64,000 nt of DNA from Hymenobacter siberiensis (lineage in GTDB: Bacteria; Bacteroidota; Bacteroidia; Cytophagales; Hymenobacteraceae). Both the position numbers and the translations under genes were made by a program. Each line of letters starts with the position of its first letter. Position 1 is the first letter of the stretch. Under the pieces are notes generated by a model that was given only the letters and a program-made list of their open reading frames with translations, had not been told where the DNA came from and did no database searches. The stretch covers positions 2,232,001 through 2,296,000 of the forward strand of contig NZ_JAHLZY020000001.1 in the NCBI RefSeq assembly GCF_018967865.2. The letters run 5' to 3'. This document shows, piece after piece, positions 45,272 through 52,064 of the stretch.

Positions 45272-46546
45272 TCACCTGACCACCGGCGCGGCGCGGCGCA
45301 GGGCCAGCGCCCAGTAGCCGCCCAGCACCAGCTGGGCCAGCAGCCAGCCCAGTACCACGCCGCTGGCTTGGTAGTGCCCCGTAAGCCAGCGTACCGACAG
45401 CAGCGAAACCACGATACTGAGCATGTAGCCCACGAAATAATGGCGCGAATCGGCCTGCAGGCGGATGGTGAGCCGGAGCGGGTACACCAGCAGAATTACC
45501 ACGTAGAGCAAACAGCACAAGCGCAGCAAATCAGCGTACTGGCTGCCGCCCGCCGGGCCAAAGCGCGCCACCAGCGGCCCGGCCGCCAGGGCCAGCAGCG
45601 CCAGTACCGGCACGGCCGCCAGCAGCATTTTGCGGGCCAGCGCCGCCCGCTGCTTGCCAAACAGCTGGGGCGCGTGGTAGAAGCTCTGGCTGAGGCGCGG
45701 CAACGCATAATTCTCCACCGCCTGCAGCCCCAGGTTGAAGATGCCCATGGCCGTTTGGGCCAGCCGCAGCACGCCCAGCATGGCCGGCGAGCCCGCCCAG
45801 CCCGCAAACACCAGCAGCACGTTGGCCGAGCCCCACTGGAGCAGCGACGTGGGCAGCAGCCAGCGCGCCTGCCGCCAGTGCCGTCGCCCAAAGCGACGCA
45901 GGCCGCGCAGGTTGGGCCACGCGCCCAGCGCCCGCCCGCCCAGCAGCAGCGCCGGCATGGTAGTAAGGCCCACGGCCCACATCACCTGGGCCAGCGTGGC
46001 CGGTTGGGGGCGGAGCGCCAGGACCAGCAGCACCAGCAGTTGCCCGCCGGCCGAGAGCACGTCGCTGGCCAGGGCCGCCTGCACTTTGCCATCGGCCAGC
46101 AGCAGCTTGCGAAGCGTATCCTGCCCCCCGGCGGTGGCCAGCAGTACCACAAAAGCCGGCAGCACCGCGGCGGCCTGGGGCAGCATGCGGGCGCCCGCCA
46201 CCACACCCACCACCGCCAGCAGGCTAAAAATCAGCTGCAATGCCAGCAGCAGTTGCTGGTAGGCAGCCCGGCGGGTGGCGGGCAGCGAGCCCACCACCAC
46301 CTGCATGGGCTGCGTGATAACGGCCCCCTGCACCGCCAGCAGCAGCAGCAGCACCAGCTGCCAGGCGCTGTACTCGCCAAAGGTGGCCAGGCCGAATAGC
46401 TTGGCAATGAAGATGTTGGTCAGAAAGCTGGTGGCGCTCACCGTGGCCTGGCCCGCCACCACCCAGTAGCGCGGCGACAGCCGAAGCCGCTCCAGGCGCA
46501 GGGCCCGGAGCGGCTTCGGTAGCATCGTGTTCAGGGTTGGGTTCAT
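45272..46546 (-). CDS. Wzx-like polysaccharide flippase
   Basis: A 424-residue protein with about 12 membrane segments of the MOP/PST exporter superfamily. The first helix reads ATVSATSFLTNIFIAKLFG, the family-typical GLATFGEYSAWQLVLLLL follows, and LGVLRLAQTAMGIFNLGLQAVENY in the second half resembles the conserved Wzx segment. It probably flips the repeat unit of the second locus. Its start overlaps the preceding copolymerase stop by 4 bp (46543-46546), so the genes are translationally coupled. Confidence 0.88.
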   Translation of the reverse strand: MNPTLNTMLPKPLRALRLERLRLSPRYWVVAGQATVSATSFLTNIFIAKLFGLATFGEYSAWQLVLLLLLAVQGAVITQPMQVVVGSLPATRRAAYQQLLLALQLIFSLLAVVGVVAGARMLPQAAAVLPAFVVLLATAGGQDTLRKLLLADGKVQAALASDVLSAGGQLLVLLVLALRPQPATLAQVMWAVGLTTMPALLLGGRALGAWPNLRGLRRFGRRHWRQARWLLPTSLLQWGSANVLLVFAGWAGSPAMLGVLRLAQTAMGIFNLGLQAVENYALPRLSQSFYHAPQLFGKQRAALARKMLLAAVPVLALLALAAGPLVARFGPAGGSQYADLLRLCCLLYVVILLVYPLRLTIRLQADSRHYFVGYMLSIVVSLLSVRWLTGHYQASGVVLGWLLAQLVLGGYWALALRRAAPVVR

Positions 46547-48684
46547 GCCTGCAGGTCGAGGCCGGCGGGCAGGGACAGGCCCGTGGATTCGGCGGCGGCT
46601 TGCGGGGCGCGGCGGGTCCAGCGGCGCAGGCGGCGGGCCGCGATGCGCAGGAAGCCGGGGTCGTAGCCGTCGCGGTTCAGGCAGAGCTGCACGTTGGGCA
46701 GTTGGTATTCGGCCACCAGCAGGTCCAGCTCGGCGAGGCGGGCGGTGGGCGTGGTGCGGCTGTCGATGACGAACAAGTTGGCCTGCGCACCGGTCATCAC
46801 GGCCAGGGCGTGGCTGTCCTGGGCCAGGGTCAGGTTTTGAATGAGCAGCAGCTCATCGGGCTGGGCGTCGGGGTCCGGCGACGTTGCATCGCGCAGCACC
46901 AGGGCGCGCACTTTCAGGCCCTGCAGGACCAAAGCCTGCTGCAGGTGCTCAAAGAAAAATGACTGCCCTTCCTTGTCCGAGAAAGCACTCACTACCAGCT
47001 TGCTGCCGGGCACGAAGAAGCCCTTGAGCGCCAGCCGCGTGGCTAGCTGCTTGAAGAAGGCCAGCTGGCCTTCCAGGTCTTCGCCCAAATGCGGAATAGT
47101 GGCCGCCAGCGGCGTAGAAGCTTCTTTTTGCACCGAGTAAGCATCGCCCGGCGTCGCGCTCACTCCCGCAATCAGGTAGGCCAGCAACGAGCCCACCAGC
47201 AGGCCCAAAAAGCCGGACACCAGCAGCACGAAGCCCCGGTGCGGGGAGGTGGGCTCGGTGGGCACCAGGCCATCGGCAATCACGCGGTGGTAGGAAATGG
47301 GCGTGGCCTTGGCAATCTCCGCCTCGGTTTCCTTTTCCCGCAGGAAGGTATACAGCTTCTCATTCAGCTGAAAATCACGCTCCAGAATGGCCAAATCCTT
47401 CTCACGGGTGGGCAGGCCCGCAAATACGCCCTGCGACTGCCGAATGGTGCGGTCGATGTCGCGGGCGCGAATGGTGAGGCTGGTGCGCGTGTTCCGGATG
47501 CTTTCCAGCAGGTAGCTGTTGAGGTCGGCCAGCTTCAGGTCCACGGTCTGCACCTGGGCATCTTCGGGCGTGAAGCGGAGCAGCAGGTCGTGTTTTTCCG
47601 CCTGCAGGTCTTTGATTTTCTTGATGATATCCGTCGAGAGCATGTCGTTGAACGCCTCGAAGTTGGGGGCCAGCGCTAGGGCGTGGTCCTTGCCGTTGGT
47701 CATGTAGCGGTAGAGGTCGTTGGCGGCGGCCAGGCTCATCTGGATGTTGGCGCGTTGGATTTTCAGCTCCGCAATCTTGTGCAGGTCGGTTTCGGTTTCC
47801 TGCTTGATGTTGACGATGCTCTTCTTGTCGCGGTATTGCTCCACGGTGTCTTCCGAGTGCGAGAGCGTGCGGCGCACGGTCTTCAGCTGCTCGGCAATCG
47901 ACTGCGAGGTGGCATTCACTACCTTGTACTTCGTGGCCAGGTAATCATCCAGATACACGGCCGTGAGGGCATTCACCAAATCGGCGGCCTTCTGGGGCAC
48001 CGGGCTCTGGTAGCTGATGCGCAGCACGGGCACGTTGTGGTCGGTGCTGCTCACGTCGAGCTGGCTGCCGAGGGCCTCAATCAGCTGGCCACGGTCGTGC
48101 TGCACCAGGCGGTAGTGGTCGGCGAGGGGCACGTCGGGGCGGTTTTTCAGCTGCTCCTCGTTGCGGGTAATGGTCACTTCCGCGCCGGTTAGCTGCATGG
48201 GCTGGCCCAGGCGGCCGTTCACCACTTCGCCCGAAGGCGCGGTCAGCGTCAGGGCCCCGGCGGCGTCGATGCGCAGGTCGATGGCCTTCTCGGTCCATTT
48301 TGGATTGCGCAGCGTCAGTGCCACCCGAAAAGGGCTGGCGCGGTACATTTCGGTGGTGCGCAGCTTGCCCACGCGGTAGGTGCTCAGGTCGAAGGGCAGA
48401 CGGTCCAGGGCGCGGCCCAGCAGCAGGGGCGAGCGCACCAGCTCGGCTTCGGCGCTGCTGCGGTCGGTGCCCGAGAAGGCGTCCAGGTTCTTAATCAGGG
48501 TCGTGTTCATGGCCCCTTCGTTCACATCGGCCAGCTTGATTTTGGCCGTGCTTTCGTACATCGGCGTGGCGTAGCGCAGGTATTGCCAGGCGGCAGCCAG
48601 GCTCAGGCTCAGGCACAGCAGCACCACGGGTAGGCCCCGCCACAAGGGGCGCAGCAGGCGGGAAGTTTGTTTCAATTCGCTCAT
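46543..48684 (-). CDS. Wzc/Wzz-like copolymerase with a lysine-less kinase P-loop
   Basis: A 713-residue inner-membrane protein. Transmembrane segments lie at about 17-33 and 484-507, flanking a long periplasmic coiled coil. The cytoplasmic part (about 530-713) has the BY-kinase position of a Walker A, but reads SAFSDKEGQSF with Gln at 574 where the nucleotide-binding Lys should be. No tyrosine-rich tail is present. It should act as a polysaccharide copolymerase/chain-length regulator without kinase activity. It follows the Wza-like gene by 10 bp. Confidence 0.88.
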   Translation of the reverse strand: MSELKQTSRLLRPLWRGLPVVLLCLSLSLAAAWQYLRYATPMYESTAKIKLADVNEGAMNTTLIKNLDAFSGTDRSSAEAELVRSPLLLGRALDRLPFDLSTYRVGKLRTTEMYRASPFRVALTLRNPKWTEKAIDLRIDAAGALTLTAPSGEVVNGRLGQPMQLTGAEVTITRNEEQLKNRPDVPLADHYRLVQHDRGQLIEALGSQLDVSSTDHNVPVLRISYQSPVPQKAADLVNALTAVYLDDYLATKYKVVNATSQSIAEQLKTVRRTLSHSEDTVEQYRDKKSIVNIKQETETDLHKIAELKIQRANIQMSLAAANDLYRYMTNGKDHALALAPNFEAFNDMLSTDIIKKIKDLQAEKHDLLLRFTPEDAQVQTVDLKLADLNSYLLESIRNTRTSLTIRARDIDRTIRQSQGVFAGLPTREKDLAILERDFQLNEKLYTFLREKETEAEIAKATPISYHRVIADGLVPTEPTSPHRGFVLLVSGFLGLLVGSLLAYLIAGVSATPGDAYSVQKEASTPLAATIPHLGEDLEGQLAFFKQLATRLALKGFFVPGSKLVVSAFSDKEGQSFFFEHLQQALVLQGLKVRALVLRDATSPDPDAQPDELLLIQNLTLAQDSHALAVMTGAQANLFVIDSRTTPTARLAELDLLVAEYQLPNVQLCLNRDGYDPGFLRIAARRLRRWTRRAPQAAAESTGLSLPAGLDLQA

Positions 48685-48694
48685 TGTAATGAGA

Positions 48695-49447
48695 TTATAA
48701 AAAGAAGCGGGTGAGAATGAGAATGGTGCTCACGATGGAAGCAATGCCCAGCACCGACGGCGCTTTGCGGTCAAACTGCTTGCCGTTTTTGGCCGGTACG
48801 TACACCACATCACCGGGCAAAATCACCAGGTTGTTGCGCTCGAAGTTGCTGAGCTGGGTCAGGTCGACTTCTGTGGTTTTGGTGCCGGTGGCATCCTGGC
48901 GCAGCACTTTCACATGGCGCTTGTCGGCGTAGGCGCCAAAGTCGCCGGCCTTGCCCAGCACCTCCACCAGGGTGTTGCGCTCCTTCTCAAAGCGCTGCTT
49001 GCCGGGAATGCCCACTTCACCGAGTACGGTGGCTTCCATGTTCAGCACTTTCAGGGTCAGCTGCGGGTTCACAATCCACTTGCTCAGCACTTTCTCCAGC
49101 ATTTCCTCCGCCTCGGGCACCGTAAGGCCCTCCACGTGGTAGGAGCCCACCTTGGGCACGTTCAGGCCGCCGGTAGCGTCCACTAGCAGCCATTTGCCCT
49201 CTATTTCGTTCACGCTGTAGTGCCCGTAGATGGAGCCCACGCTCAGCTCCTCGTGGTCCCACACGCTGAGGCTGACTTTATCGTCCCTGCGCAGGTGGTA
49301 CTGGTAGGCCGGGCCCACGTCGAGGGTGCTGGGTGCCGGCAGCGCCTTTTTAGTAGTGAACAGGTTTTGGGTGCAGCTGCTCAGCAAGCCAAGTACGAGC
49401 AAGAGACTCAGACCCAGTGGGCCGCGAAGGTGTACTAGTTGAATCAT
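48695..49447 (-). CDS. Wza-type polysaccharide export lipoprotein
   Basis: A 250-residue outer-membrane lipoprotein. The start at 49447 gives a clean lipobox (LLLVLGLLSSC). Then a Poly_export domain (DKVSLSVWDHEELSVGSI, about 55-100, and GLNVPKVGSYHVEGLTVPEA) is followed by an SLBB-like region (GEVGIPGKQRFEKERNTLVEVL). A hydrophobic C-terminal anchor (VLGIASIVSTILILTRFFL) completes it. The family forms an octameric export channel. E. coli Wza is about 380 residues, but shorter forms are normal in Bacteroidota. It overlaps the 3' end of the response-regulator gene by 98 bp. Confidence 0.92.
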   Translation of the reverse strand: MIQLVHLRGPLGLSLLLVLGLLSSCTQNLFTTKKALPAPSTLDVGPAYQYHLRRDDKVSLSVWDHEELSVGSIYGHYSVNEIEGKWLLVDATGGLNVPKVGSYHVEGLTVPEAEEMLEKVLSKWIVNPQLTLKVLNMEATVLGEVGIPGKQRFEKERNTLVEVLGKAGDFGAYADKRHVKVLRQDATGTKTTEVDLTQLSNFERNNLVILPGDVVYVPAKNGKQFDRKAPSVLGIASIVSTILILTRFFL

Positions 49448-49934
49448 GAGGGGCATTGGAAAGGGAAGGCGCACCCACCACGGGTGCCGGCTTGGAAAAG
49501 GAAGAGAAAAAGGCCTTGAGCCGCGAGGGCTGGGGCGCCTGGCGCTGGGCCAGCAGCTGGCTCACCGCGCCAATTTTGTCGAGTACCGTGATGAGCCGGG
49601 TGGTGAGATGGTCGTCCTTCACCACGTAGTCGAACGCCCCGAGCTTGAGCGAGTCCACGGCTACCTGCACGTGGCGCTGCCCACTCACGAGCACCACATA
49701 GGTGTCAGGGTTGAAGCGCTTAATGGCCCGCAGGGCGTCGGTGCCTGACACGCTGCCCATGCTCTGGTCCAGAAAAATGATGTCTGGTTCCTCGATGAGC
49801 GCATCCAGGCAGGCCCCGCCGCTTTCAAACAGGTGCACGTCACTAAAGCCGTGGCTGCGCACCGCGTGCTCTATCAAACAGCGGCAATAAGGGTCGTCGT
49901 CGACCAGGAATATTTTTTCGGTTTTGTTAAGCAT
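49350..49934 (-). CDS. Response regulator with short unstructured tail
   Basis: A 194-residue protein: a receiver (about 1-125) with acidic D12-D14, phosphoacceptor D56 (IIFLDQSMG) and K104 in DYVVKDD, followed by a Ser/Pro-rich tail without a recognisable output domain. The tail overlaps the Wza-like gene start by 98 bp. It is the first gene of the second exopolysaccharide operon, 13 nt after the predicted transcript start of a sigma-54-like promoter. An ATG at 50318 would give a spurious GC-rich extension, so 49934 is used. Confidence 0.88.
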   Translation of the reverse strand: MLNKTEKIFLVDDDPYCRCLIEHAVRSHGFSDVHLFESGGACLDALIEEPDIIFLDQSMGSVSGTDALRAIKRFNPDTYVVLVSGQRHVQVAVDSLKLGAFDYVVKDDHLTTRLITVLDKIGAVSQLLAQRQAPQPSRLKAFFSSFSKPAPVVGAPSLSNAPHDSTSTPSRPTGSESLARTWLAEQLHPKPVHY

Positions 49935-49957
49935 GGTAGTTCGTTTGGCCGGGGCAA

Positions 49958-49974
49958 GGCCAAGGAAGTGCCAA
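49958..49974 (-). promoter_or_regulatory. Sigma-54 (-24/-12) promoter candidate for the second exopolysaccharide operon
   Basis: The minus strand reads TTGGCACTTCCTTGGCC, with TTGGCAC exact and GG-N10-GC spacing. The predicted start near 49947 gives a 13-nt leader before the ATG at 49934. Confidence 0.68.
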
Positions 49975-49996
49975 AAGATAAAACAGTTATTATGTA

Positions 49997-50011
49997 ATTG
50001 ATAATCAGTAT
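49997..50011. promoter_or_regulatory. ATACTGATTATCAAT motif, possible activator-binding site
   Basis: On the minus strand ATACTGATTATCAAT is centred 33 bp upstream of the -24 element, matching the position of ATACTGAAAATCAGTAT near the 44990 promoter. Binding by a regulator is unproven. Confidence 0.35.
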
Positions 50012-50208
50012 ATTGTAAAAAATTGAAAACCATCAGCACTCTATTTGTTAGACGATAATCTGAAAAATGGAGTCGTTGAATTCCCGGTTTATTGAGCTGT
50101 CGCGACGTAACTGTGTTGTCCGGAAAACGGCGTTTTAGAGCGGCTTCCAAGCTGGTGTACAGGGCCGGACAGTAGCGCGAAAACTGCTGTATGCAGTTGT
50201 GCCGAAGT

Positions 50209-50324
50209 AGTCGTACGCTCCGGTCCGACCGCCCTAGGCGGTCCGACCGGTCGAAGCACCCCCGATTTCGTCCGCACGACAACCGGTTGGACCGCCTAGG
50301 GCGGTCGAACCGGAGCATACGACT
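50209..50324. repeat. Long nested palindrome, GGTCCGACCGCC family
   Basis: Arms 50209-50250 and 50283-50324 (42 bp) pair with a few mismatches. Each arm contains the smaller palindrome GGTCCGACCGCCCTAGGCGG. Related elements are at 30174-30300 and 60934-60976. It lies upstream of the second exopolysaccharide operon. Confidence 0.85.
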
Positions 50325-50345
50325 ATTTCTGTGTAAGTCCTATTA

Positions 50346-50440
50346 AACCAGCAACCAGCAACCAGCAACCAGCACCAAGCAACCAGCACCAAGCAACCAG
50401 CACCAAGCAACCAGCACCAAGCACCAAGCAACAACAACAC
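50346..50440. repeat. Tandem CAACCAG / CACCAAG repeat array
   Basis: CAACCAG units give way to three copies of CACCAAGCAACCAG and then CACCAAG and CAACAAC. Units are directly adjacent without spacers, so this is a microsatellite-like array and not a CRISPR. The reverse strand encodes a spurious hydrophobic ORF. Confidence 0.85.
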
Positions 50441-50442
50441 AA

Positions 50443-50515
50443 GCCGCCAAAACCCACGCAGCCCCGCCAGGGCCCCTGAAAGGCGTCCCGGCGGGGCTGC
50501 GTGGGTTTTGGCGGC
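50443..50515. repeat. Perfect 26-bp inverted repeat downstream of an aminotransferase gene
   Basis: Arms 50443-50468 and 50490-50515 are exact complements with a 21-nt spacer. It lies about 165 bp past the aminotransferase stop, on the path of its minus-strand transcript, and could act as a terminator or be another interspersed palindrome. Confidence 0.65.
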
Positions 50516-50679
50516 AGGCATCTCAAAGCGGCACCGTACCTCCTTTTTATATCCCTGATTTTAGCGGGGAAGGGGCTTCCTTTTGGCAATGGCTCAAAAG
50601 CAGATGGTGCGACGAATTGCCCACCGGGCTTCGTCGCACCATTTCGTGTCATACTACCGCTCTTTTAGCCGGCAATAAG

Positions 50680-51936
50680 CTACTTCAACTTATCCAACGC
50701 CGCCTTCAAACGTGGCAACGCCGACGTAATCGAATCCACCGTCTCAGCGCCCACCGAGGCGCGGAACCACGGCTCGGTGGCCGGCGAGCCAAAGGCCGAG
50801 AACGGCACTAGCGCCAGCTTGGCCTCGGCGATGAGGTAGGAGGTGAGCTCGGCGGTGGTGGTGAGCACGGTGCCGTCGGGGGCGGTGCGGCCCAGCACGT
50901 CGATTTTGGCGGTGAGGTAGATGGCCCCGGCGGGAACCACGGCATCGACGGGGTAGCCCTGAGCTTTCAGCTCCTTCAAGCCTTCGAACAGCGCGGTTAG
51001 GGAGCTTTGCAGGCGGTCTTTAATGCTGGTCAGGAACTCATCAACGGCGGCGGTCTGGGGCAGGAATTTACCCATGGCCACCTGTTCGGCTTTAGGAGCC
51101 CAGGCCCCAACGTGGCCCAGGATGGACTTCATCTTCTCGATAATGCCGGTTGGCCCGAAGCTATAGCCCACGCGTACGCCAGTGGCGGCAAAGCACTTGG
51201 AAGTACCGTCGATGTAGATGACGTAATCGCGCAGCTCGGGGCGCAGGCTTACGGGGTCGAAGTGCTTGGCATCGCCAAAGGTGAGGAGCCAGTAAATCTG
51301 GTCGTAGAGGATGTAGAGCGGCTTTTCGTCGGGACCACGGCGCTTGTTTTCAGCAATCACCAGGTCGCATATCTCTTCCAGGCCTTCCTTGGTGAATAAG
51401 GTGCCGGTGGGATTCAGCGGCGAGCACAGGGCCAGCAGCGTGGCACCGGCCACGTGCGGGGCCAGGTCGGCGGCCGTGGGCATGAAGTCGTTTTCGGGCA
51501 GCGTGGGTACGGCGACCGGCGTGGCTCCTACAAGGTGGCAGTAGTGGTTGTTGTTCCAGCTGGGCAGCGGGAAAATAGCTTTGTCGCCTTCGTCCAGCAA
51601 AGCACGGTAGGTGGCGTAGATGAGCGGCCGCGAGCCGCCGGCAATCAGAATGTCATTGGGGCCGTACTCCAGGCCCTGGCGGATTTTCAGGAAGGCCGAT
51701 ACGCTGTCGCGCAGCTCGCCCATGCCGGCGGCGGGCGGGTAGTTGGTCATGCCGGCCTGGTAGGCCGCGATAATGCCAGCGGTGAGACCGGTCGGAATCG
51801 GAAAAATTTTGGAGTCAAAATCACCAATGGTCAGGTTGCAGATGTTCGCGCCCTGGCGCACCTGCTCGCTTACCTGGTTGCCAATTCGAATAATTTCGGA
51901 GCCGATAAGGCCGGCTGCCATCTTGGATACTTGCAT
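50680..51936 (-). CDS. PLP-dependent aminotransferase, class I/II fold
   Basis: A 418-residue fold-type I PLP enzyme. GGSRPLIYATYRALLDEGD lies in the cofactor-phosphate region, CSPLNPTGTLFTKEGLEEI carries the NPTG substrate loop, and IDGTSKCFAATGVRVGY holds the Schiff-base lysine and the conserved GxRxGY. The layout fits aspartate/aromatic aminotransferases. The amino acid substrate is not clear from sequence. It has its own promoter candidate upstream, next to the TonB-type barrel gene. Confidence 0.93.
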   Translation of the reverse strand: MQVSKMAAGLIGSEIIRIGNQVSEQVRQGANICNLTIGDFDSKIFPIPTGLTAGIIAAYQAGMTNYPPAAGMGELRDSVSAFLKIRQGLEYGPNDILIAGGSRPLIYATYRALLDEGDKAIFPLPSWNNNHYCHLVGATPVAVPTLPENDFMPTAADLAPHVAGATLLALCSPLNPTGTLFTKEGLEEICDLVIAENKRRGPDEKPLYILYDQIYWLLTFGDAKHFDPVSLRPELRDYVIYIDGTSKCFAATGVRVGYSFGPTGIIEKMKSILGHVGAWAPKAEQVAMGKFLPQTAAVDEFLTSIKDRLQSSLTALFEGLKELKAQGYPVDAVVPAGAIYLTAKIDVLGRTAPDGTVLTTTAELTSYLIAEAKLALVPFSAFGSPATEPWFRASVGAETVDSITSALPRLKAALDKLK

Positions 51937-51972
51937 AGGGGAAAACGGAGAAATGAATGCCGCTTCGGCCCA

Positions 51973-51980
51973 CGAAGGTA
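51973..51980 (-). promoter_or_regulatory. Primary-sigma promoter candidate for the aminotransferase gene
   Basis: TACCTTCG on the minus strand differs by one base from the Bacteroidota -7 consensus TAnnTTTG. The predicted start would leave a leader of about 30 nt before the ATG at 51936. No clear -33 box was found. Confidence 0.35.
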
Positions 51981-52064
51981 AAAGACGTTGCGCTTAATAA
52001 AATGAAGAACCTGGATAGCGGCTCGATGTGCTCGTACTTTCTTCTTTTTATTCAGCCGCAGGCG

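Noticed and set aside
50346..50440. Possible CRISPR-like repeat array
   Set aside because: The units are 7-14 bp with no unique spacers and no cas genes nearby; it is a simple tandem repeat.
50323..50652. Hydrophobic small minus-strand ORF
   Set aside because: Its hydrophobic repeats come entirely from translating the CAACCAG tandem array, so it is unlikely to be a gene.
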